A DNA stretch of 64,000 nucleotides from Mactromeris polynyma (lineage: Eukaryota > Mollusca > Bivalvia > Venerida > Mactridae), in contig JASFXZ010000008.1 in assembly GCA_032209605.1 (NCBI GenBank), positions 1,860,001-1,924,000 on the forward strand, given 5' to 3'. Below, in pieces: positions 47,701 to 58,140 of the stretch. Positions within the stretch are counted from its first letter, which is position 1. Each line of letters begins with the position of its first letter. The position numbers and the translations under genes are program-made. The notes under the pieces were generated by a model that worked only from the letters and a program-made list of their open reading frames with translations, made no database searches and was not told the origin of the DNA.

Positions 47701-50700
47701 TTTATAAGCGTGAGGCAGATGTTCATATAATGTATTCTATATCAGTATTATTGTTGCGTAAATCAAAGGAAATTTCTAGCCGAGATAATCGTATATATGC
47801 ATTATCATCTATCTATATTACGTCAACGTCCAACTGATTGAATATAAAAATGTATCTGAATGCATATGTGGCCGTCGTAAAATCGTCAACAGATGGCGCC
47901 GGAAATGTCATTTTGTGTCTATTAAGATGGCGACACGCGATCAAACTCGCAGCTATATTTCTGCTGTATGGTGTACTTTTATTGACATCATCTTTCATAA
48001 TCTTCAGATATACTACGATGTTCTGATCTCTTGGGAGAGTTTTGGAGAGGCTATTCAACTCTGGATTTTAAAACGCTATAAAATATCCATGATATTATCG
48101 AAAATTGTAACTACTTAACTACAAATGTGCATTAAACGAACCTCAGTAAAATTGTTAAACAACATTCTCAATTTAAATGAATATAGGGTACTGTTTTGCA
48201 CGATAACTGTAATATTCAATATGATGAAAACGATACTACAAGTGCCTATCGTGCTTATAGTTTCCATTCATTAATCCCATGGTACCAGAGTCTGTGATCA
48301 ATTCAATAGTTTTGATAACAAAATGGATGCATAAATGTATTGAAACAAAACTTTTATAATTTATTCGATAGGCATGAATGTACTCGCTCGTATAAATTAA
48401 CAGTCATCAAAGACCATCAAAGCAAAGACTTCGCATCATGGTTTGGATACAGACCCAACAATTATAACCATTACCCAGTACTCTGCCCTCAGCCCTCAGC
48501 CCTCAGCCCTCAGCACTCAGCACTCAGAACTCAGACTTTTTTGTGAGTGCTAAGTAGATTAAAATGCTTTCTAAGGGCTGAATATTTTAATTGATCCAAT
48601 ACATTTGAGATTTGAATGTACAAATGTAGTTCTAAATGCTGAGTATAACTGTTAAAGTCAAAACTTATTCTAAAATCACAGATTTAAAATATAATTTCTA
48701 ACAAGGTGGATGATCACAAAGATTACAGCGTATCCTGTGAGCATGTCAAACTCTCAACCTCGGAGAGTAACATTGAGTTCTGAGTGCCGAGTGCAGCATG
48801 CTGAGTAACCGTTACATTTCCGAGCTCACATTTTGCTATTGCCACATCAAATGTGATAACCGTTGAAATAAAGTTATATAAATCTCCGCCTCTGATTGTT
48901 GTGAGGAAGTTGAACAACAGAAAGAACTGGATGGTAGCCATGGAACATTGGTATGGTCAATTGACCGCCGCCATAACTGACATAGTGTTGAAAAATCGGC
49001 ATTAAACCACGATACTACAATACAATTCAGTTTGATCTTATTAAAACATTGAACGGTTATCTACGTAAAGTTTTACGAAACAAAACACGAGTCAATTCCT
49101 GCATGAGTTGCATGTCATGATAAATGGTACGATATTCACATCTTCAAAGTCTCAAAACACTAATTCTAGCCTACATATACGTCTGAAATAGATGTTATTA
49201 AATGCGTCTGTTACTGAGTCTGCTTTTGACTATTTACAACACACCACATATATAGTACCTACTTGTTATACAGAATAATATCAGGTCTCCATAAGTCGTC
49301 TGACGGCATGTTGGTGTACATTATACCACCAAATTCGTTAGGGTCCCATTTCATTCTCAAGTCCATCCATTCCTGGAGAAAGATTGGAATAGTATGGTAA
49401 AACACCACTTAAGGGCCACCTCGAAATTAAGACCGCCTCATTAACAAGCCTGTATGTTCATGGACCCGTTTTTATATTTTCTTTTACACTTCAACTAACC
49501 CGATAACCAGAACACTTCACAGATCTAAGCCCAACTTTTTTCAAGTCTAATCAAGTTTCACTGTACATAATTCCAAACTCTGTACATTTTCCATATGATT
49601 TATTGTATGAGAGTCAGCTGGAAGTTTTTCTGTAGTCGACATAAGTACCGTTATATGTTCCTGTACAACATTTTGATAAATAAATAAACAATTTTGACGC
49701 CAAGATTTCTAGATCTTCTATTTAATTGCTATGGGTTTGTGAATTAAATTTAACAGATTCAAGTCCACATGATTACACTAAATATATAAGTAACAACTAA
49801 TTTCAAGGAATGCTTATATCTAGAAGCTTAATAGTTATTTAATGAAGGGGTATATCCCTCATATTTACAGTTTATGTTGTACAGTTTAAATGTATTCATA
49901 CTTACATGTTTTAGCCATATTTTGGTCGTTACGATTTGGTTCTTCTCAGACTGTAAGTACAAAAAAAACATGAATATAATGCAATCTATTTTCTAAAGAT
50001 GTCAAATATCAAAAGCAAACTGTGGTTAGCACTATTAAAAGATTCCAATTTCCCAGATAAATGGATTCAACTCATTGTGATTGCTCTATTGTAGACTCTA
50101 TTTCATTATCGTTTATTGAAAGATGTTTTACCCAATAAATCACTCATAAGATGACCAAAAATTGACATGAATATTGCATTGAATGTATATATGATAAAAT
50201 CAACATAACGCCTTCTGTACAATATAACTGTAGATGAAACTGGCAATTGGCATATATAGTGAATAGCCTGTCTTTTGAAAATACTCGCAGTTCCAGACTG
50301 GAAATGTCTACAGTTATTTGATAACGGGGAATGCGATTTTTTCCCACTCGGAGACATGTTTTGAGAACATGTCTTTACACTTATGCAGCATTTTCGTAAA
50401 TTGGCAACTTTTGCCTTTTTCAAATAACTTTAATCAAATCATATTTCAGTGAGCCATTGTGATATCAAGCAATGGAACTGACGGAATAAGACTATACAAA
50501 TATTTTATTGCAAAGGTGTCATCGATAGAAACGATATCGATACATTATCGATACAACGAGTCTGTTCAATATCGATACGGATTTTGAAATATCAATACAA
50601 TTCAAACATTGTTTTATTTTGTTTGTTTAATGTGTAGTTGATACCGGAAGTATATGCCTAATTTATTTCCATTTGTCGGCACCAACCGCCTGTGGTGTGC

Positions 50701-53700
50701 TTATTCTTACGTGTTTTAGTCATAATGGTTTCCTAGAGAAACAAAATAGCTGCCCCCCCCCCCCGCTTGTTTCGGGGGGCTTTAAACAGAAATGTTTTTT
50801 ATCACTATGTGTTCTTCAATAGTGCCGATGTTGCAAAACCGGGATTGAATACGACTTAAGATATTGAATCTTAATATTTCCTTCCTTTATACAAATATCG
50901 ATAATGATATATATCGATATACTTGTATTATCGATACATTTGTCCTAATATATCGATACAGACTAGCTCACTGCATACATACATAGATTATAAACATGTA
51001 AGTGTTACGATATGTTAGCTATAAGATAGGTGGAAAAGTATCTAGAGAGATATAACTGCTCGGTGTTATAAGTATGATCGACAAGGCGTAACAAAGAGTT
51101 CTACCGTAAATTAATGAAACTGCCAGCAACAATATGGAATTCACCTTGTCGGCAAAATTCCAAGATTTCTGTCGAGAGATGCGATAATACATCATGTATA
51201 TACTTGTAGATTTATTGTTTTTGAAGCTATGTTTAACCACTTACACCGGTCTTTATCTCAGCAAATAAATACGCAATCTTCTTTGTATTCGTGTATTTAG
51301 TTTGATAATTTGCCATTTTCAGGGTACATTACCCGCTGGCAAAGTTGACTGCACTGAGCATGTTATAAGCTTCAAATGAAATTTCTACAAGATAAGAAGT
51401 TGTTTTCGAAATTTGTGGCAGTTTGCTTAACTTTACAGCTACCTTGCCGTAAAAATGTTGGAGACTCTCAAAAAACGAGGGTATGCTATTAGTTTTTTAG
51501 TTGTTAAGATTAAATTAAGTAGAAAGCGCTAACAAGCATTAAGGGTTTGTAAGTTAGTGCGTTGCTTGGTTAATACACCCTTGATAAGACAACTGATTTA
51601 CGCACCAAGAAACTGAATACACTGTTACTTATTTAAAACTACTTAGGTAATATTAGTATATCTCCGTGTAATATCAGTAGATAGTTGCTGCAATGTTGCA
51701 GTGAATATTCATAATTAGCGAAACCACGTTGCATGGATTCCACTTCATATTTAGATGAAAATAAACATTATTTGTATGTTGGAGGTTAGGTACATGATTT
51801 CGATAAAGAAAATTGTACCATTTTACACGTAATAATGTAATAATGTCCCTTACTGTCTACTTTTTTACTTACTTAAAACTTTGTACTTTCTGTTACGCTT
51901 GAAATATTTATTTCTTCTTCTGTTGATTTAAAAATGTAATGGAATTTATACCGCGGATTGAGACCTCGGGAACAGTTAACAAGTGATATATTAAGTTATT
52001 TTAACGTTAAAATACATTTTAGTATTGTGAAGTTGTGGGGCTTCGTGTTAGGACATTTATTTGTGAAAAACTATTATTTTAATGACTTGAAGAATATTAT
52101 ATTCTTGGAGCTTCCAAAGTCTGCAATTCTACAGACGTGATCTAGGAAACATTATAGCAAAATAATATAGCAATATTGCGAGCCTTATGGAAATGAAAAC
52201 AAAGTCAATTAAAAAAAACAGATGTAGTCTCACCCAGTTATATGAATAGGTTAGGAAATGTAGAGCAGGGAATGACATATACATAAAACAGAACATTCGC
52301 AAACATATTCTAAGGGTAAGAAATACAATTATCAAAGTATACAATAAAACGTGGCAAGAGTGCCACAAATGGATGAAGATGTTTGTCTGCGGGTCTCATT
52401 AACACTGGGACTTATACTTTCTTATCAATAAGCTACTCGCAATATTTAATAGACGCAGCCGACGACGATCAAGCTATGACTACAACTTTTCGTTGTAACG
52501 AGCTAATAATAGGGGACATAATAAACTAAATTCGTGAAGGGGTGATATTAAATATTACAGTTGACAAGAGAGAAACGGTTGATGTATTAAACAACAGAGC
52601 GGGAACTATGGAATATTCATACTTCTAATGGGGAGAGGGTATAAAACTAAAATGAGGGAGGGGTATAATACTGACAGGGATTGGGGGTAGTAAACTAAAA
52701 GGGATAGGAGAATAAATCTAAAACGGGAAAGGTATAAAACTAAAAGGGAAAGGGGTATAAACTAAAAGCGGAAGGGGTATAAAACGAAATGAAGGACATA
52801 AAACTAGACCGGGTTGGGGTAGTAAACTAACAGGACAAAAGGAAGAACACACGACAACGCAACCAATTAACATAACGAGTGTCTTAGCAACACAACAGGT
52901 TAACAGCCTTGTAACTGTATGTATATGATACTGGAAGCTTAAACCAGTGATGACATGGCAACCTCATAAGTATACATTATATTGTCTTAAGTCCTTTACT
53001 TAATACAACAAATTGGTAGAATAGAAACAAAGTTACACGACAAACACTCAACAGTAAAAACAATACAAAATGAAAAATACACTAAAATCTCACTTACAGA
53101 CCGCCTATGAAAAATAATACCACTTCATTGACAAGACCATTTTTAAGGAACCTTTTTTTTTAATATCTTTTACTCGATATTTAGACTGCTTCAAATCTTA
53201 GAACGACTTGCTTCAGACCATTGGTGGTCTTAGTATTGAGGTTTGACTGTAAACTAATGCAAGATGATTTGAACTGGGACACAAAATAAATCGAATTAAT
53301 TAGCAAGCAAACGAAAGACTACAAAATCAACGAAATTAAATAATAAAAGTGCAAACTCTTAATCGAAAAAACCTCTGTCTCCGTCTGTAAGTCTATTACA
53401 AGAGCGGTGTGTTGTAATTCGACATTTAAGTTGTCTAGAAAGGTTGCGTAGCAACACATAGTGTTCAAATTGAAAACTAGAAATAAAAATACTAACCACT
53501 TCCAGTATTTGTGAAAGACGAACTCCCAGTTTCACAGTAAGGGTTGTCGCATTAGGCGGGGCTGGCGGAAGTACCAGTTTATTGTATTGTTGCTCCTGAA
53601 ATAAAGTATGACGTCATAATAAGTGTGATGTAATCATTCACATGGTCTGATCTTCAGGTGACATCAAGTCCATCCCTTTTCGGAAGGTATTTTGCATCAG

Positions 53701-55631
53701 AGCAATACTATTTAGTGAACTGGTGTATTCAGACCACCAAATACTTCAAAGTGAAATACGTATCTAGACTGTTAATTCATTTAGTTACTTGCGGGTAAAC
53801 CTGGCGCTGAGTTGCCTGTTGTTGATTATGCCGTTTTGCTTGAAGCAAGGAATTCAATTTTAATAACTATCCTCTCATGTTTTTAAATGTTTTGTTTACA
53901 GTTTCAAAGCAAATTTAAAGACCAGTTAAATAATCTTCTATCAAAAAGTTTCTAGTAAATGTTTCATGTAGCCAGTGCTTTATAAATGCACCACGTACAG
54001 CGTGCAGCTAAAATACCAAAAGCCTTTCGAAATTGTTTTGTCCGGACAGTACCTGTGGTCGCAAGAAGATCAACTCATCTGTATCAAGTTGATATTTGCC
54101 GTAGCCTTGAAGAAACTGGATACTTCGTACAGTACTTCTCAAAATCGAGAACAAAAAATAACTGAAATTATTCTGATTAACATTGTCAAAACAGTTACTT
54201 ACGTTTTCTTACAAATTAATTAATTAAACGTTACACTGAAGCGGGTCTAGAACAAATCAACATACATTTTCTAGAATCGGTCTAAACTTTCAAATTTCTA
54301 AAATTTTCGAAACGACTTTGAGATATTAATTTTAAGTCTTATGACATATGCAAAGTGTTCATGTCTACCACAGTATAATGTTAAACGATTTAGCTTTGCA
54401 TAACATTTTTTCTTACAGTTTGAAAGACTTCGCTTTGAGCACAGGGCCTGAGCCGATTGTCTTAGAATGTTTTTGAATAAAGTAATGCATCTCATTTTAG
54501 GACCAGGCCACCGCAATTTAAATTTAAGTATTAATATTGAGTTATTGTCACCAATCGTCCAACAGCTCTAACTGGTTTCATTTTAACAACAATAATGAAC
54601 TGTTATTTATCCAGTAAAAGTTGTTTTTTATATAATAATATAAAATGTAACGGCTTGTGGACTTATGCATTGTGTAGATTGCTAGAACGTAACATCTGCT
54701 TATCATACTGGATACACGTGTATATGTACCGTGTTGTTTGTGTGATGTAAGATAATTATAGTATAGAAGATACTGTAAATCCTCTTCTAAAGACCCCCTT
54801 GATATTAATACCACATCATTTATTAGACCGACTTTCCTCAGAAGCAGTGGTGGTCTTATTACTGAGGTTACGCTACGTCATTATTATGATGTTTAAATAT
54901 GTAATTATTATGTTTAAGAATATTTTACAACAAAACGCAGGGTACCCTTTAAATGTCTCCTGATAGTATAATAATAATCATAATCATTATCGGCTGTATA
55001 AAACAATACATTTTAATATTTAATTCGTAAATCTGAAAAACGGGTAGTATATCTTATCGAATGATACATTTAATTAATAAATGTTAAGATGTATATACTC
55101 ATTATTACATCAGTGATACACCTGAGCAAAATGGCGGCCATTAACTTCCGGTTCGTTATAATGTTTGATCAGTGTCATGTTACGTTATTGGGCGGCAAAC
55201 TGTGTCTTTTGTCAATTTGATAATGTATATTGAGTTTAGTATATTAACTATATTGGTGCATAAATAATTATCAAATGGCGGTAACATCTTTGTATGAAAA
55301 TACATCGCCGGAAGTTTATGACTTAGGTACGCACGAACGGATACGGAAAGTACCGCAGTCAGTTGGAATGCCAATAGACAACATACCAAGTATTAATTAT
55401 CTTTGATTTGACAAACATTGAACGCAGTCCGTATACATACAGTTCAGAGATCAAGCGATGGTTAATCAGTCATAGACCATCAACATTCTATCAATAAAGC
55501 CATAATGTTCACAAACAACAAAATGTGTCTCTTACCTGCATTATTTGATGGTGAAGCCTCTGTTCATTCGATATGAATTTCCCTCCTAAAACTTCCACCG
55601 CAAATAACAACAACATTAATTGAATATGCAT
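44567..55631 (-). CDS. Complete alpha-type nicotinic acetylcholine receptor subunit, 7 exons, 500 aa
   Basis: On the - strand the exons join as 55536-55631, 53497-53595, 49906-49950, 49263-49372, 46682-46862, 45164-45970 and 44567-44731. This totals 1503 nt with every phase matching. Order: signal peptide (about 1-16), extracellular ligand-binding domain with W77 (loop D), W108 and Y115 (loop A), Cys-loop C150-C164, W171 (loop B), Y226, C228-C229 and Y234 (loop C), M1 about 248-271, M2 277-297, M3 about 306-330, short cytoplasmic loop, M4 about 455-478. All five agonist-box aromatics are present, so it can form a principal binding face. Glu at -1' of M2 (SGEKITL) predicts a cation channel. 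Possible N-glycosylation sites are N47, N123, N193, N216 and N240. Length is normal for the family. Inferred: acetylcholine-gated channel subunit at the neuronal or muscle plasma membrane. I cannot assign a numbered orthologue. Confidence 0.95.
45164..45970 (-). CDS. nAChR - strand gene, exon 6: loop C, M1-M3, cytoplasmic loop
   Basis: The 807-nt exon (269 codons) has acceptor TGTTTTAG above 45970 and donor GTAAGTAG below 45164, phases 0 and 0. It holds [13 protein letters not shown] with the vicinal cysteines. One extra residue lies between CC and the loop C Tyr compared with the usual CCxxPY spacing. M1, M2 ([20 protein letters not shown]) and M3 follow, then a loop starting [10 protein letters not shown]. 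The M3-M4 loop is about 115 residues. Confidence 0.95.
46183..46396. repeat. Dispersed repeat family D, copy 2
   Basis: It starts TTCTGTAAGTGACGTCATTT and contains CATATTGCTATATGGGGCAA, TGACGTCATGAGACG and TTGGAAATCGTACAG. It is collinear with 33224-33442. It lies in intron 5 of the - strand receptor gene. Origin unknown. Confidence 0.75.
46682..46862 (-). CDS. nAChR - strand gene, exon 5: Cys-loop and loop B
   Basis: The 181-nt exon completes the Asn codon from exon 4 and encodes [20 protein letters not shown] through [20 protein letters not shown] to SWTYDGDA. The acceptor is TGTTTGCAG above 46862 and the donor is GTAACC below 46682. It holds the signature C-13-C Cys-loop (C150-C164). Locus 1 has no intron at the position after loop B, so the two loci differ in gene structure here. 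Confidence 0.95.
46888..47218. mobile_element. MITE with 22-bp inverted repeats just upstream of an exon acceptor
   Basis: TTTAAAGCGGCATGGCATTTTC (46888-46909) and the reverse complement of the right end near 47197-47218 agree at 20 of 22 positions. Internal words TTGCCATGCATTTCACAAAA and CTGTTAGTTTGATATTTCTC recur in diverged form near 28345-28450. There is no transposase frame. The element ends about 25 bp from the exon 5 edge of the - strand gene. Confidence 0.75.
47317..47502. mobile_element. Pogo/Tigger-like MITE, second family
   Basis: The left end CACAGTCGGACCTCGTTCAT and right end CGAATAAACGCGGTTTGATT are diverged inverted repeats with CAG and ATT borders. Internal TTCGAATAGCCC and GGTCCGAAATT are typical of such elements. 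It is distinct from the TACAGTAAAACCTC family. A fragment is at 16545-16622. Confidence 0.65.
48460..48830. repeat. Foldback repeat with CTCAGCC heptamer array
   Basis: About eight 7-bp units (CTCAGCC then CTCAGCA/CTCAGAA) occupy 48485-48535. CACTCAGAACTCA (48521-48533) is matched in inverse by TGAGTTCTGAGTG (48774-48786), so the region could fold. Related words GTGAGTGCCGAGTAC occur near 37125. Confidence 0.55.
48890..49010 (+). mobile_element. SINE family C, 3' fragment in an intron
   Basis: GAACTGGATGGTAGCCATGG, GGTCAATTGACCGCC and TAGTGTTGAAAAATCGGCAT follow the family C tail order. The tRNA-like head is absent. Confidence 0.5.
49263..49372 (-). CDS. nAChR - strand gene, exon 4: loop A
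   Basis: The 110-nt exon has phases 0 and 2, the same size as exons 4a and 4b of locus 1. It encodes [28 protein letters not shown] and RPDIILYN. The acceptor is TTTCTCCAG above 49372 and the donor GTAGGT below 49263. The usual YGG is FGG here. The loop A Tyr (Y115) is kept, and WxPD has Arg where locus 1 has Leu. Confidence 0.95.
49394..49566. mobile_element. Pogo-like MITE copy
   Basis: Left end ATGGTAAAACACCACTTAAG and right end AATCAAGTTTCACTGTA. The interior has TAAGACCGCCTCATTAACAA. It starts only about 20 bp from exon 4 of the - strand receptor gene, on the acceptor side. Confidence 0.65.
49906..49950 (-). CDS. nAChR - strand gene, exon 3: loop D
   Basis: The 45-nt phase 0/0 exon encodes [15 protein letters not shown]. 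The acceptor is GTACTTACAG above 49950 and the donor GTAAGT below 49906. W77 is the conserved loop D aromatic. It has the same size and phase as exon 3 of locus 1 (DELNQVMTTNVWLRQ). Confidence 0.95.
50517..50960. repeat. Repeat with clustered ATCGATA words
   Basis: Clusters of TATCGATA-like palindromes occur at 50517-50600 and 50897-50957, flanking a unique-looking middle that holds a 13-14 bp C run. The symmetric arrangement suggests subterminal repeats of a non-autonomous DNA element, possibly hAT-like. I could not define clean termini. Confidence 0.45.
52617..52840. repeat. Imperfect G-rich tandem array, about 24-26 bp
   Basis: About eight diverged units around AAACTAAAAGGGAAAGGGGT ATA. 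Unit length varies. It lies in an intron of the - strand receptor gene (between exons 2 and 3). Non-coding. Confidence 0.65.
53078..53251. mobile_element. Pogo-like MITE copy
   Basis: Left end TACACTAAAATCTCACTTAC and right end TAGTATTGAGGTTTGACTGT, with ATTGGTGGTCTTAG before the terminus. Diverged but full-length (174 bp). Confidence 0.65.
53497..53595 (-). CDS. nAChR - strand gene, exon 2: start of the ligand-binding domain
   Basis: The 99-nt phase 0/0 exon encodes [20 protein letters not shown] then [13 protein letters not shown]. The acceptor is TTATTTCAG above 53595 and the donor GTTAGT below 53497. YNKLVLPP and LGVRLSQI are the typical first helix and beta-1 strand of nAChRs. PNATT holds a possible N-glycosylation site. 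Confidence 0.93.
54771..54875. mobile_element. Pogo-like MITE copy, internally deleted
   Basis: Left end TACTGTAAATCCTCTTCTAA and right end TGGTGGTCTTATTACTGAGG followed by TTACGCTA. Only about 105 bp remain. Confidence 0.6.
55536..55631 (-). CDS. nAChR - strand gene, exon 1: signal peptide
   Basis: The ATG is at 55629-55631 on the - strand. The 96-nt coding part encodes [20 protein letters not shown] then [12 protein letters not shown], with donor GTAAGA below 55536. The hydrophobic stretch [16 protein letters not shown] is a signal peptide. It joins in phase 0 to EQQYNKLV. The region upstream is AT-rich. The 5' UTR and promoter cannot be delimited. Confidence 0.85.
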
Positions 55632-56639
55632 TTTTAAATATAAATTTCAAATTAAACTGTTCTAGTTTCTGTCTCGTTTGTTCTTTGATCGTCTTGCAAG
55701 AATCACATTCATAGTATCCATAAAGATAAAGTTAAAACAATCGACTGTTCCATATAGAAGCTATTGCAGTAAAAATATCTCAATACTCCACCATACAGCT
55801 ATCAATCTTGCATGCAAACCTCAAATCTAGCGTATCCGATGAATGACTATGTCCCAGCCACCATTATGAAAACAGTGATTACACACATGCTGGTTAATGA
55901 TATTATTCCGAGTCAATATATCCATCAACAAGAAATTTACAGGATATACACGATCTATTTGCTTGACATTTCTGGGCGAAGAGACGGGAAAATGCCTGCA
56001 CCAACTGAAACGGAACTTTGATTACGACTCAACGTATCATTCTCCTATTCTTGAGAGAAAATTAACAGCCTGTAGTAATATTGAGAGTGTTGGCTGAATT
56101 TTGCCTTGTACAAATATCATCATACAGTTCTCAATCCGGAAAACATATATGTGAGAGTTCAGAATACTCCCATAGATTTTCATGAGCATAATTAATATAA
56201 CATCTTTATTATTAATATATTATTTGTTGCCAAGGCGACTGTTACTGTATAACATTCAAATAAACAGGTAAACTATATTTAACAACAGAAACTGCAAAAA
56301 AACTTTCTCGAAATGATATTGTGACTAAATTTATTTTTTAATAATGTAAGAAGCATCAAGATATATGTATGTATGTATGTGTGTACTTTATGCGTAAGTT
56401 GTATATAGTGAGTAGAAAATTTGCTAAACTCATCAAACTTGCAGCGAAATAAAACGAACTACTCAATATACTTGTGTCTAGAAAACGTTAAAGGGGAAGT
56501 ATGTATAACATAGAGTGTGTTCAGCAACCTGACTCGCTAACCATAATAGTCCGGCAAATGTTAGAAACATTATCACTGTGAGGCAACCTGCTTTTTTATT
56601 ATAATGATAGAGCGAGTTCATAATGCGGAAATATAATAT

Positions 56640-56800
56640 TTGTTTGGAGTGCAACTTCTACAGAGCGACCGTCTCCTTTGCAACAACTTCAACAACATTA
56701 TCAAAATTTCCGGAAGTAAATTTTTTAATATCAATTTAACCTCTTTTATACACACGGACCTCTCAACAACATCCGAAATGCACGTTTAGGATGTTTATGG
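56640..56800. repeat. Dispersed repeat fragment related to 2055-2205
   Basis: GTGCAACTTCTACAGAGCGACC near 56650 and later ACGGACCTCTCAACAACATC match the layout at 2055-2205. It probably represents a decayed inverted-repeat element. Confidence 0.4.
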
Positions 56801-57522
56801 TGATTTGTGAAAACACCAAAGTTCCCCAGTAGTAGTAAAACTAGATTAGTTAGTTAGTGCATAATATAGTGAAGTTTAAATTAACTACCCATTTGTACTA
56901 GGCAAAAAGTTACTCACAAGGGTAATTATAAAATTTAAATAGTTTAACACAATTTGTGCTTTTTAAACAAGACACGTATTACTGAGTGTATGTATTTATT
57001 CATGAAATATCAGAAAACGCCCTTCTATATAAACAGTCATAAAATTGTATTTTATTAGCTCAGAGGTCTGAATTGTTTGCTTGAAATCAGCGCTGGGTGA
57101 AAAGTTTGTCTAGAACCACGATACGTCGGCCTCTTCACATTCTAGATGTACTGAAGTCTTAGTTTCAATCAAGGAAACAGTGACATGTCTTTATTGTGTT
57201 TTCTCAAAAAAAGCTTTGTAGATGTTCTCAAAGATCTGTTGTCCAGACAGAAATAACTAAGATACGTTATTGAGGATAACAATTACGGCAACTTATAAGA
57301 GTACTTGTGTTAATTAATGTGTCTGGTAAATGTTCTTATTTTCTGTGGATGTCCTTATTGACACACAATATTTGTTTGTTTGATTCAAAGAAATATCCAG
57401 CAACACCGTTGACATGAGGTTTACGCATGGACATTTTGACAGTACGCTTCCTCCCTGTCCTTTTTGGTCTAGTTTGTGTCCCGACCATGTGGGTACCAGT
57501 AGATCCTTTTTAATAATGTTTA

Positions 57523-58140
57523 GTGTCCCCTCAAGATGTATACCTCCTTTTCCTTTTAATATTGTTTAGTGTCCCCTCAAGATGTATACCTCCTTTTCCT
57601 TTTAATATTGTTTAGTGTCCCCTCAGGATGTTTACCTCATTTTCCTTTTGGTATTGTTTCTGTGCCCCTCCCAATATGTGCCTTCTATTCCTTTTGGTAT
57701 TGTTTCTGTGCCCCTCCCAATATGTGCCTCCTATTCCTTTTGGTATTGTTTCTGTGCCCCTCCCAATGTGTGCCTCCTATTCCTTTTGGTATTGTTTCTG
57801 TGCCCCTCCCAATATGTGCCTCCTATTCCTTTTGGTATTGTTTCTGTGCCCCTCCCAATGTGTGCCTCCTATTCCTTTTGGTATTGTTTCTGTGTCCCCT
57901 CAAGATGTATACCTCATTTTCCTTTTGGTGTTGTTTATGTGCCCCTCCCAATGTGTGCTTCCTATTCCTTTTTGTATTGTTTCTGTGTCCCCTCCCTGTG
58001 TGTGCCCCCTCCCTGTGTGTGCCCCCTCCCTGTTTGTGCCTCCTATTCCTTTTTGTATTGTTTCTGTGTCCCCTCCCTGTGTGTGCCACCTCCCTGTGTG
58101 TGCCTCCTTTTTGCTTGTTGGTATTATTTCTGTGCCCCCA
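57523..58140. repeat. 46-bp minisatellite (CCCCTCCCAATRTGTGCCTC type)
   Basis: The unit TGTGCCCCTCCCAATATGTG, CCTCCTATTCCTTTTGGTAT, TGTTTC repeats at exactly 46-bp spacing (57661, 57707, 57753 and on). It is preceded by variant units with CCCCTCAAGATGTATACCTC and ends in shorter CCCTCCCTGTGTGTGC units. Three + frames stay open because the unit lacks stops. I treat it as non-coding. Confidence 0.9.
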
